From NCBI GenBank assembly GCA_026182355.1, contig JAPFBL010000235.1:541001-605000 (forward strand): a DNA stretch of 64,000 nucleotides. The letters run 5' to 3'. The DNA is from Hermatobates lingyangjiaoensis (Eukaryota; Arthropoda; Insecta; Hemiptera; Hermatobatidae). Position 1 is the first letter of the stretch. The number at the start of each line of letters is the position of its first letter. Made by a program: the position numbers and the translations under genes. Shown here in pieces: positions 54,758 to 64,000 of the stretch. The notes beneath the pieces are model-generated. The model was given only the letters and a program-made list of their open reading frames with translations. It was not told the origin of the DNA and ran no database searches.

Positions 54758-55330
54758 ACAAAAACTAATCAGTACTGGCAGATAAATGATTGTATGGTGC
54801 TGCTCTGGTCAGAGGTCGTCTACATCCTGTGACAACTATGGCCTGAGATAGCAAAAACACTTCGTACTTCTCCTAGTAGTCGTAAGAATAGATCATTGGA
54901 CGTTTCTATCATCATCATTGAGACAAAAAAATTAGGATGTGACCGTAACATCTTAGACCCATGAGAAGGAAGAGAACGGCAGATCTCAGATCTGCACACT
55001 TCCAGATGAGATATTGAGGTAGACTTCAAGCATCAGAGGCTGTCAATGTACTGTAAGAAAAGAGATTATTTGTAACAATTTAGTTAATTAAATAGTTATA
55101 TTTCTCTAATTACTACTTCAATAATAAATTAGTCAATATCAATAAGCATATTGAAATAGTTTTTGACCACTGACTCTTCAAATACAAACCAGGTTTTTGA
55201 AGACTAGGTCCAAAAATTAATTACTCCAGATTAAAAGCTGACTTTTTGCCGATAATAGTTTGGTATTCTAATGGCTTTTTGAAGGAAACTATTTAACACA
55301 TTTATTTCCTTTTTAACACAAATATACATA
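54758..55330. other. Upstream DNA, unidentified GC-richer patch
   Basis: 54770-55030 is less AT-rich and has a 69-codon minus-strand frame without recognisable features. The rest is AT-rich. Confidence 0.4.
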
Positions 55331-55342
55331 TATATATTTATA

Positions 55343-55553
55343 AAAAGATTTCACATAAACACGTGAAATAACAATCAATGATCAAACCACAATATGAAAT
55401 GGGAAAAGAAGACTAAGATCTTTCAACCGTAACAAGCGGTCTTCGTCAGAGTCAATTCTTGACTTTTTTTTAAGACATATTATTATTGTTTTCCCATTTC
55501 TTATTGTGGTTTGATCATTTATTGTTGTTTCACGTGTTTATGTGAAATCTTTT
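55343..55553. mobile_element. Foldback family A, both outer ends complete, 12-bp target duplication
   Basis: Bounded by TATATATTTATA at 55331-55342 and 55554-55565. Both ends are full (AAAAGATTTCACATAAAC and TTTATGTGAAATCTTT). The inner part of the right arm, including its hammerhead-like core, is replaced by ACATATTATTATTG; the left arm keeps the complement of the core. The copy shows that insertion into a TA-rich target duplicates TA-rich bases. Confidence 0.9.
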
Positions 55554-55573
55554 TATATATTTATATATACATA

Positions 55574-55816
55574 TTATCAAAAATAAATTTAATTGACATG
55601 TACTTTGTTATATTATAAGTTATTCAACACCATTAACCCGTTATTCCTGTTATTTCCTGTTTGTTATCCTGGTATTGAATAACTTATCATGTGTGATCCT
55701 TGACATAACAAAGTGCATATTATGGAGCATGTGAACAGATTGCCATGAACTCCCTCCAAGTAGGGGTATTATTTTGGAGGAAAAAAAAGTAAATGTCAAT
55801 TAAATTTATCTTTGAC
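55574..55816. repeat. Foldback family N (nested arms)
   Basis: Outer arms AATAAATTTAATTGACAT and ATGTCAATTAAATTTAT, and inner arms ACTTTGTTAT...AAGTTATTCAA and TTGAATAACTT...ATAACAAAGT. The right side carries an extra 70 bases between the inner and outer arms. Confidence 0.75.
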
Positions 55817-55981
55817 TAAATATATTACAAAAAAAAAGATGTGGTAAATGCGTTATGTAGTTTCTTTCAAAAGGTTTTGAGAATGCCGAGCAATATTGTG
55901 AAACATCGGCTTGAAATCTGGTGTAATTCATTTTTGAACCTAATCCTCAAAAACGAATATATACTGTATATATTAGTATAT

Positions 55982-56139
55982 CAATGATCAAACCACAATA
56001 AGAAATGGGAAAATAAGACTAAGATCTTTCAACCGTAACAAGCCGCTTGTTACGGTTGAAAGATCTTAGTCTTGTTTTCCCATTTCTTATTGTGGTTTGA
56101 TGATTGATTGTTATTTCACGTGTTTATGTGAAAGCTTTT
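55982..56139. mobile_element. Foldback family A, spacerless palindrome with 13-bp target duplication
   Basis: Bounded by TATATTAGTATAT at 55969-55981 and 56140-56152. The arms meet at CCGTAACAAG/CCGCTTGTTACGG with no spacer, so the CTGACGA half of each core has been lost. The right arm is complete to TATGTGAAAGCTTTT; the left arm starts at CAATGATCAAACC. Confidence 0.92.
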
Positions 56140-56159
56140 TATATTAGTATATATGATTT

Positions 56160-57439
56160 GTACATTTGGATGTAATATAATACTTATTTGTAAATTGTAA
56201 ATTAGAGATTAATCTCTATGACTTCAAATAAATTAGTTTTTGAGTCTATTATGTTTGAAATTACTAATCAAATGATATATAAATAAAACAAGAAAAATCC
56301 CTAATATAGAACTAGGTCAATATATATAATGGTATGTGAAATGACCTCTTTCTATAATATTTATTAAAAAGAGTGTTCGGTGACAAAAGCATAAGCAAAC
56401 TTTACGATTTCTTTTCCCATACAATCCACTTTGTGTAATTCACTGGAGCCTGCTCGAGCTAGCTTACATGGGTGTGTCAGTACTTTGCTTAATATGCATT
56501 AGATGGTAGACTTCATCTCGAATTGAATTAAACCTAATTCAGGGTATATTAGTAATGTCACAACATAGCAAATGTGTAGTAACAAAAACATTAGTGATAG
56601 ATTTTAATAAGATTTGGGGGTTGATCACGTATTCAATATCATCAGGACTAAAAAGAGGTTGCAGCTGTTGCGCCGCACCAAGGGCCCATAAGAGTCGAGA
56701 AGACACATGAATATCAAAGATAAAAATTGATATTCATTATGCATGGATTTTTGTTTATTATTGAATTGACGAAGAAAGGGAATTACAGTGTCCTGTCATA
56801 ACTGTCACTCTTTATTCTCCAGAGTTGACATTTTTCTCTCCAGCTTCATCAAATTTTACTTCTTTTCAAGTGATTGGAATTAAAAAAAAACTACTTGGTT
56901 TGCATTTTCCAGTAAGTTGTTTCCTTTTTGGCATTTTTGACAGGGAAATAGTCAAAGGGTCAAGGAAATGAGAAAATAGACTGAAATAATGGACATTTTA
57001 TCAAGTAACCTATAAAAAACGGGAGTTTATGAAAACCTATAATAAATAAAAGGTATCAATTATCTACTAAAAGTACTTAAAGACGATGTAGATATTAATC
57101 ATTTATGATTTATAATATTAATAAAATTTAAACGATTTTTGAGTATTTTACTTGAATTTATAGATCCACAGATCTTTTAATAAAATTCTTTATTACTGAA
57201 AACATATAGTTCAACTGCATTAATTAAGCATTACCAGTGTTGGAAATGCGGGCTTCAAAATGTCTTGTACTGGCACATCTTTTTCCTTCTTAGGGGCCTG
57301 AATATGACTAAATCTCTATATACAAAGTTCGTAGGTTTGTTTGTTTGTTCACCCATTTTCCGTGAAGACAGAAACCAGAAATTAAATATACATTATTTAT
57401 TACCTGAATAATGTTAAATAAAAGAAAATTATCACTATA
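56160..57439. other. Upstream DNA, nothing recognised
   Basis: AT-rich. 56640-56710 (GTTGCAGCTGTTGCGCC) is a GC-rich patch that might be a worn DNA-transposon piece. 57330-57360 has GTTTGTTTGTTTGTTC. Confidence 0.45.
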
Positions 57440-57660
57440 TTCCCAAAATTGGAGCAAGTGTCTTGCTAGCTCGCCGATGACAGTAGTGAAAATGTATTAT
57501 ATATAAATGTAACAAAAAAAAATGTTGTTAATTTAAAATTTGCGAAATATATACACTGGTAATAAAATTAAAGCAGGGAGCAAGAGTAGCCCAGAGGCTT
57601 GCATGCTTGCTGATGACAGTACTGCAAATGAATAATTTTAGAATCAAATTTTAACACAAC
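57440..57660. repeat. Two diverged tandem units
   Basis: GGAGCAAGTGTCTTGCTAGC then GATGACAGTAGTG at 57450-57490, and GGGAGCAAGAGTAGCCCAG then TGATGACAGTACTG at 57580-57627. An old duplication of about 130 bases. Confidence 0.5.
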
Positions 57661-58014
57661 TGTCAGATAAAATACGAATGTTCTAAGGTAATATTATAAA
57701 GACACATTCCTTTAATTAATGTTATTTTATGTTAGGTAAATAAATTGAACATTTCAATTTACAAGTTTTGTTTGTTTTAAATATATTTCATTGTGTATAC
57801 AACTTGAATTGATGTTCAATTTATTTATACGATAAAATAAATGATTTTTGTTATTTATAAATGATTTTTATTTTGCTAAATATACTTATTGTGAATATAT
57901 CTTGAATAATTTTAAGAATACTATATAAAAAGCTTGGACCATATAAAAATCTGTTTCCTTGCCTTAATAACAAGAACGAACAAAATTAAAATTATTCTTG
58001 TCAATAATGTTCAT

Positions 58015-58290
58015 TAAATTAATTTCAATACCTATTGTATAATTACTGAATTAGTTTAGTGACGCAAAGGGTCATGGGTAGTCTAGTATGATATAAATGA
58101 CATGAATGAGTGAATTACCTTTACACAGAAGTAGTAACAATGGGAAAAACTAAGCATTTTAGCTAAATCTCTAGCAGCACTAAGGATCATTCTCGCCTCT
58201 TTCACATTCATGTTCAGAGAATTAATTTCAATACCCTCTGTTATAATTTCTGAGTGACACAAAGGGTCACGAGTAGTCTAGTATACTTAT
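58015..58290 (+). repeat. Tandem duplication, two units about 200 bp apart
   Basis: ATTAATTTCAATACCTATTG ... TAGTGACGCAAAGGGTCATG ... GTAGTCTAGTAT at 58018-58090 recurs as ATTAATTTCAATACCCTCTG ... GAGTGACACAAAGGGTCACG ... GTAGTCTAGTAT at 58221-58283. Confidence 0.75.
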
Positions 58291-59396
58291 AAACGGTATA
58301 CTTAGAGTGAACCATTTTTTAAATAAGTTCTAATTTGTGTTGAAACATCATCAGACTGATTTGACCTTCTTGTAAAAGAAGTCTGGTTAGTACTGGCATT
58401 ACCTATTATTCGGTTTAATTGCATTAAATATTCTTAAATACTAATATTCTATTAAATATTCAGTAAGTATATTACTTTAGTTATTCTATTTATACTTTAC
58501 AACATACTTCAAACAGGTCTGTATTCTCCACCCTTTACTGTGTATTTACATAGCTTTTAATCATAAAAATGCCTCCAAGATGTATGTTTTTTTATCCAGA
58601 CATGCATATGACATAATATTTATTTTATAATAAGAAAATAAATAAACTTTTCGTTGAAGCTAGATGTACAGAAAAAAGCAATTTACCAAATATAGACAAC
58701 CAATTTGACCAAATATAGTATGAATAGCACTGGCCCCATATATCATTCATAGATTGCCCTACTTATGAACGAAAGTCTTTTCTCTACTTCATATGAACAT
58801 TTATATTTATTAAAAATTAAAAAAACATATTTTGTCTTATCGCACACAATAATTTTTATATGTTAATAACTCACAAGAATTTAAACAATTTCTCTCAAGT
58901 CAAGTATTAAATATAATGTTTTGATTTCCCTTGATGTTCAATTGGTGTTTTTTTGCAATTTTAAAAAATAATTACCTGTAGAATAATTTATACCATTTGT
59001 AATTTTTTTTTTGTTCAAGTTGACTAACCGTACCCAATAGTCAAAACTTCAAAAGTTTTTAACCACTTAATAGAATTTTTTTCATACAAGTTAATACAAA
59101 TTTCCTGCTTTATTATTTTCAACAGCAAAAAATCACTGAGATGGCAAACACGCGTCTAACCTCGTCTAGCCTCTCAAGTAAAGACAACACATGATATAGA
59201 GTCAAAACTGTGAACATGTAACTATGACGAGAGTACCAACGCAAAAAAAAATTTAAAATAAAAACGTACAGAGCGTGTAAAATTCAAAAAGTCCTTACTC
59301 TTTGATCACACCTCGTATAAGAGGCGGCATATTTTAATGAATAAGCAATAGAAGTAATGATATTAATTTTACTCAGGAGAGCAAACTCTTAAAACA
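58291..59396. other. Upstream DNA, nothing recognised
   Basis: AT-rich. At 58340-58365 the complement of AACATCATCAGACTG is a weak hammerhead-like word. Confidence 0.45.
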
Positions 59397-59404
59397 CATT
59401 AAAA

Positions 59405-59806
59405 CAGGGGTGCTCAATACGTCGATCGCGATCTACCTGTCGATCGCGAGGCCAATAGTGGTAGATCGCATACAACTTGTACGTAGTTGTGATTGATCCT
59501 CCTGTAAAGCCTCTGTCTTTGAGCACAATGAAAAGCTACAAAAAACAGCTGTATTATGATTTTATTTTATTATTATTATTTAATTATTTATAATTATTAT
59601 TATTATTATACATTTTCAATGTATTGTTATTATTATTATTATATGGTAATTACAAAAATATGTTGAGAGCTTATTTTGTTGCAATATTGGCTCATGCAGT
59701 AATGCAAGGTAAGAAAATAGTAGCATACGCTTTTATGGGTCGGTAGATCATTTGACTTGGTCATTTTATAAGTAGCTCGTATACTGAAAAAGTGTGAGCA
59801 ACCCTG
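59405..59806 (+). mobile_element. hAT-type MITE, 402 bp, perfect target duplication
   Basis: The target duplication CATTAAAA flanks it at 59397-59404 and 59807-59814. Ends: CAGGGGTGCTCAATACG and, at the right, the complement CAGGGTTGCTCACAC. The left part has repeated GATCGCGATCTACC and GTCGATCGCGAG blocks. The interior is (ATT)n and AT-rich without coding sequence, so it is non-autonomous. nnnTAnnn targets are typical of Buster-type hAT elements. The copy at 35170-35650 is a worn relative. Confidence 0.93.
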
Positions 59807-59814
59807 CATTAAAA

Positions 59815-61131
59815 CATATCTCTAAATACAGATATTTTAAGTTTTCTAGCATTAGAAGAGAAAAAAATGGATCCAAGTAAGTTCATTGATTGGCTTTCTA
59901 TATCACTAAAACGTAACCAACTAGCCATCACTAAACAAGGACATATAAAAGCGACAATTCACAATTTACTTTTTCTTTCATTGTAAATTAAGTTACTGGC
60001 ACTAATGAATTTAATTTTTTTATAAAGGCCCATTTAGTCATATATTTAGAACAGATACACAATGTATTGTCAATATATTTGAACCATTTAAGTACAGAAG
60101 ATAAAACTGATCAGTATTTTAGTTTCAAGAAATTGTTCACATATATATTACTCAGGAGGGAAGATAAGCAATTACCCATAGCAAGGCTAAGTGTTTGTTT
60201 GTAAAAGACATTTTCCACGGTTTGTAAAAGACAATCAACTACGGATTATATTGCTGTAGATAGCAGAATGGCATTTGTCAGGACATGAGGCGAATGTGTG
60301 GATTGTTTTTGATTCAGTACCATATTTAAACCAAAGAGAAGCCACAATACCGGGGTAAGATTATTATGTAATAATCAGATGCTAAACACTCCCAATGACG
60401 TTTGTATGTGGTTGTATTCAACTTGGTTATGGCTTTATCATACCCAAAGTAGCTGTATGAGTGTCATGAGTATCATGCATCATACCCAAAGTAGTAGTAT
60501 GAGTGCCATGAGTATCATTATCATACCCATGAATGCCATCCATTCGACCACCTCAAACACCTTTCTCTCATTACGGAACATCTTCTTTTGTAATAATAGT
60601 GATTCTTGTAAATATCAAAGTAAATTGGGTCAGAGATATCTATGTGCTTTTTTCTGTGTAATTTTATACTTTTATACTCGTATAAATTTTTTTCCTTGGT
60701 CTTCGGAACAATTTTTTTCCCTCTTTGGTGAAGCAACCACATCATATTCCAATGATTCCTTTGTTTTAAACGTTTCCTCCCTTGAAGATGAAGTCTTACT
60801 TGCTTCTTTGGAGTTTTTGTTGGAAATTATTTCCATTTTTTTTTTTTTACTATACTGATCATCTTCTCTGGCAAATTTGAAAGAACCAGAGACATTAATT
60901 GAAAGAACTTTGCATTAATTCTCTCAAAGCAACAGCAGTTTTTGAATAATTTTTAATAAATTGAGTACACTTTTCTTCATCAGTTTTATATGTCTACGAA
61001 TTGTAATTTTTGACTGCTTGAACAAAGAAACTTCTACGTTTTTTTAAGCCAGAGATGGCTGAAATAATCATCTGAAAAATGGGCAAATGATTTACCATGT
61101 TCTTAGAGCCAACCCAGCAATTTTTTTTACC
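59815..61131. other. Upstream DNA, short tandem words, no supported gene
   Basis: 60430-60530 has CATACCCAAAGTAGTAGTATG- and GAGTGTCATGAGTATCAT-type repeats (about 54-base spacing). A 159-codon frame runs through them (60379-60858) but is low-complexity and unsupported. 60880-61130 and 61887-62040, on both sides of the 61140 element, are GC-richer and may once have been one continuous sequence. Confidence 0.45.
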
Positions 61132-61139
61132 CTCTAGAA

Positions 61140-61878
61140 CGGTGTTCCGCAAAGTGTGGGTCGCGACCCCAAAGGGGGTCGCAAATTTTTTCATTGCGGT
61201 CGCGAAAAAATAAGTTTATCATTGGGGTCGCAAATAAAATAAGTTTATTCATATCATAATTAACATTAAACAAATTAAAGTAGTCATTGAACCTCTTAAC
61301 TTTTTGCAAAACCTCACATGCGTCTCATCCATGCCTATAGATAGAAAATAAACTTGGTTTATTGCCTCAGGAAACAGTAAAATACGATACAAATTTAATA
61401 CTGAATTGTCGTTTTTTCGTTCATATTAAATTTGTTGCACTATTTAGAAATCAATATAAAATAAAAACAAAAACAGATACATACATGCAACTAAAATTGG
61501 AGTACATACATATTATGTTTATTTATTAAATATGACTGTGAAATAAAGTTAATTTTGACTTTTTTTTAATTTTTCAATTTTAAGGTAAAACAGTTTTTTA
61601 ATTTTTATTTCTTAAAATAGGACTGTGAATTAATATTAATTTTTGTTTTCTTTTTTAAAATTTCAATTTTAAATTAATATTGTTTTTTTAATTTTTTTTA
61701 AATATATTTGTTAATTATTATTATCGTTAGATTTCTTTTAATTATATATTATATTACTTAAAACTATAGCTAAAATATGTTTTTGATTTTTAACTTTTTT
61801 CAAAAAATGCTAATGGGGTCGCATAATTTATTCAAATTAAAAATGGGGTCGTGATCGAAAAAAGTTTGCGGAACCCTG
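61140..61878 (+). mobile_element. hAT-type non-autonomous element, 739 bp, perfect target duplication
   Basis: The target duplication CTCTAGAA flanks it at 61132-61139 and 61879-61886 (nnnTAnnn). Left end GTTCCGCAAAGTGTGGGTCG and CGACCCCAAAGGGGGTCGC; right-end complement CAGGGTTCCGCAAACTTT. GGGGTCGCA recurs several times near both ends. The interior is AT-rich with no transposase. Confidence 0.93.
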
Positions 61879-61886
61879 CTCTAGAA

Positions 61887-62602
61887 GTTGCACCGCTTGC
61901 AGAGCCAGTTTTCATCAATAAACCCTGTGCGCCTGGCCTAAATGAACGTTCTTCTCCGCTGTATTTGTTACAGTGTTTGCATCACTATACAGCATCATTC
62001 TTAAAAATACGGTTCTTAAAAATTATAAAAACGCCTTATTGACAGGGATTTACTGGTATAATGTAATATTATAATGTGCATAAAGCATTCATAATAAACA
62101 GTATAGCACAATATACGGGATAATTATTGAAAACTTATTAATATTAATATCAAAAGTTTAATGATAGAAAGTGTTAGGCGCGTAAGGGCAATGTAATAGT
62201 GATTTAATGAGAAAGTTGCCGATAGTTCGAGGAGTCTTTGTCACGCACTTCCCGACATCGATTATTTTTTAGTGCCTCTTGAGATATTAATCTAACTTTA
62301 AGAGTTATAAAGTACACATATATGTCTCATGCAACGCATTATAAAGACATCACACTATCTCACTCCAATCTTACCTCTATTCCTTAAACCACCGATGTAA
62401 GCATTACAATCAACAGCATTTTCCATGTAATGCAATATGATTTAACTCAAAAAACATAAAAATTATATATGAATAAGTAGTTTTTAAAATATTTATAATA
62501 ATAAGGTATTAATGCAAAAATATGATGAATATAGATTAGTGTATTTATGCTATAAACCTTTTTTGAAGCATATCTTACTGGAATTCACCTCAGTTTTTGT
62601 AA
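61887..62602. other. Upstream DNA, nothing recognised
   Basis: Mostly AT-rich; 61887-62010 is the GC-richer continuation of 60880-61130. Confidence 0.4.
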
Positions 62603-62922
62603 CAGGTAAGATCGGGCCTAAAAATCCAGCCCATCCGATTCTGGCCTAGTCGGGAATATATTGCAGCTTATTCTCCATAAACCAAACCTCGGTCATCAGT
62701 TTTATCCAAATATTTTATTTTATAAAACCTATTCCTTGGTTTAGAATCCGTAAAACGTTTTAGTATACATAATTTATGAATATATATTTATTAAAAAAAA
62801 TTTGGCGTGAGAGAAGCACAGGCCCAACCCGATCGTAATAATTGATATTTTGGGCCTGATCCCGCCAAAATTGTTGGACGAGTTGGGCTCATACCATCGT
62901 CGGGATTAAGATTTTACCTCTG
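62603..62922 (+). mobile_element. Possible small hAT-like element, 320 bp
   Basis: Left end CAGGTAAGATCGGGCCTA; right-end complement CAGAGGTAAAATCTTAATCC. Both ends have nearby GGGCC-rich stretches (CAGCCCATCCGATTCTGG, CGGGATTAAG). No target duplication seen. Confidence 0.45.
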
Positions 62923-63042
62923 GTTGATCTGTTAACAACATTTTTGCTGATTACTTATAACTTACTTACAGTGTTGCACTATTTGGCAGTTACTGTTGTT
63001 AGAATTTTCCAGCTATATTTTATTTAGCAAGAAACAAAATTA

Positions 63043-63047
<5 letters not shown>

Positions 63048-63073
<26 letters not shown>
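63048..63073. repeat. (TA)n microsatellite
   Basis: TA tract leading into the family B relative. Confidence 0.9.
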
Positions 63074-63262
63074 CAATTAAATGAAACGATTCCACGAACT
63101 AAATAAACTACACTGACATAAAGAACACACAGAAATGGAACACAGAAACTCACTACTTGGCATAATCATCAGAAAGATAGAAACGAGTCGCTCCACTGGC
63201 AGACCACGACCAAGTCTATCCTCCTAATTACGAGGCCATTGAAATATACTAGTGAGTTATAT
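63074..63262. mobile_element. Foldback family B, worn copy
   Basis: Left arm ATTAAATGAAACGATTCCACG to CACTACTTGGCATAATCATC; right arm reduced to TATCCTCCTAATTACGAGG and GAAATATACTAGTGAG. The hammerhead-like word has become CTAATTACGA. Confidence 0.75.
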
Positions 63263-63285
63263 ATATGTGTGTGTGTGTGTACATA

Positions 63286-63390
63286 TCAATCATGAAACCA
63301 CAATATGAAATGGGAAAAAAGACTAATATAAAGACTTTATAAAGTGGTTTGATCATTGATTGTTATTTCACGTGTTTATTGTGAAAATTG
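63286..63390. mobile_element. Foldback family A, internally deleted
   Basis: ATCAATCATGAAACCACAAT, then GTGGTTTGATCATTGATTG and TTTCACGTGTTTATTGTG. The centre with the cores is gone. Confidence 0.75.
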
Positions 63391-63417
63391 TTATACATAC
63401 GTAAATACCATGATAAA

Positions 63418-63568
63418 CAGAAACGGTCCGGCAGGACAGATTACACTAAAAATATTTTGTGACACATAGACAGAAACATAACAAAGACTCACTTTTCAAT
63501 ATTTCGACCACCATTACGGTCGAAATATTGAAAAGTGAGTCTTTGTTATGTTTCTATGTATATAAAAT
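63418..63568. mobile_element. Foldback family D, core deleted
   Basis: Left arm AAACAGAAACGGTCCGGCAGG to TTCAATATTTCGACC; right arm GGTCGAAATATTGAAAAGTG to GTTATGTTTCTATG. The centre is only ACCATTAC, so the CTGANGA halves are lost. Confidence 0.8.
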
Positions 63569-64000
63569 TATACATAGCTAAATTTATTACCTATGAAAAA
63601 TCGATGTTGTTAAGAAATATTATTGAATTGTCTCTAATTAAATTTAATAGATGAAATATTATAAACATTAGTAACGGTCTCTTCACTATGTGATACCTAT
63701 ATGTAAATTTTAGTAACAGACCATCCTGAAGTCAGGCATTATTAAGAATATAAGAGTATTTGGCTGATATTTGTTGTTTCGTCAGATTTTCAATGTTTCT
63801 AAATAGCGTTTTCGTTATATATAGTCCATGCAATAAAATTACTTTCAAATATTCAACATCATTTGTGTGTTCATTATTCATCATCAGAAGAAAAATGATA
63901 TTAGTTATATAAACAATTTTAAATTATTTTTATAAATATAGATGGTGGTAGAGGTCATTGATGGGATAAGAGGATATGCTAATAGGTTAATGGGGTAAGT
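63569..64000. other. Upstream DNA, nothing recognised
   Basis: AT-rich to the window edge; 63840-63895 has CATCATCAGAAG, possibly one more worn pLTR word. Confidence 0.45.

Noticed and set aside
54820..55029. 69-codon minus-strand frame
   Set aside because: Ser/His/Arg-rich with no recognisable motif; could be a remnant but nothing decides it.
58340..58365. Further hammerhead-like words (also near 26235, 34286, 55880 and 63880)
   Set aside because: Only one half of the core is convincing and no stem can be drawn; left out of the family list.
60379..60858. A 159-codon plus-strand frame, the longest in the window
   Set aside because: It runs through short tandem words and T-rich DNA, has no recognisable domain, and ends in poly-Phe. 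Nothing but its length supports it.

Overview
The window is AT-rich, intron-dominated animal DNA. It carries the 5' half of one recognisable host gene, buried in retroelement debris. On the minus strand, six exons with proper GT/AG borders and matching phases encode the first 286 residues of a high-affinity choline transporter (CHT/SLC5A7 family). The rest of the gene lies beyond position 1, and a non-coding 5' exon probably lies upstream of 38078. An arthropod is likely: two SINE tails end in CCTAA units (the complement of the arthropod telomere unit TTAGG), and Penelope, Jockey, hAT and tRNA-SINE elements are mixed as in chelicerate genomes. The species cannot be fixed from the sequence.

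Layout: 259-631 holds exons 6 and 5. 632-13907 is a 13.3-kb intron with SINEs, a Penelope-like element (PLE) tail, a Jockey scrap, two related foldbacks with target-site duplications and a 948-bp hAT-like element. 13908-14288 holds exons 4 and 3. 14289-25857 is an 11.6-kb intron that contains, inverted, a decayed copy of the gene's own start-codon exon boundary (16276-16622). 25858-25965 is exon 2. 25966-37909 is an 11.9-kb intron with a hairpin minisatellite, PLE fragments and a decayed PLE with reverse transcriptase and GIY-YIG parts. 37910-38078 is the start-codon exon. 38079-64000 is upstream DNA with further PLE, Jockey, SINE, hAT and foldback copies and no recognised host gene.

The dominant theme is Penelope-like retroelements. 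Parts of five GIY-YIG tails and several N-terminal coding scraps are present, together with many inverted-repeat (foldback) units of several unrelated sequence families. Many of these units share a hammerhead-ribozyme-like core: CTGANGA, a short hairpin, then GAAA. Several foldbacks are bounded by 9-13 bp direct repeats, so they seem to move as complete units, which fits inverted dimers of PLE pLTRs. (TA)n tracts adjoin most of them.

No rRNA, genuine tRNA, CRISPR or bacterial features were seen. Most open frames here are chance frames in AT-rich or TA/TG repeat DNA and are not annotated. Coordinates, splice sites and repeat boundaries were read by eye.
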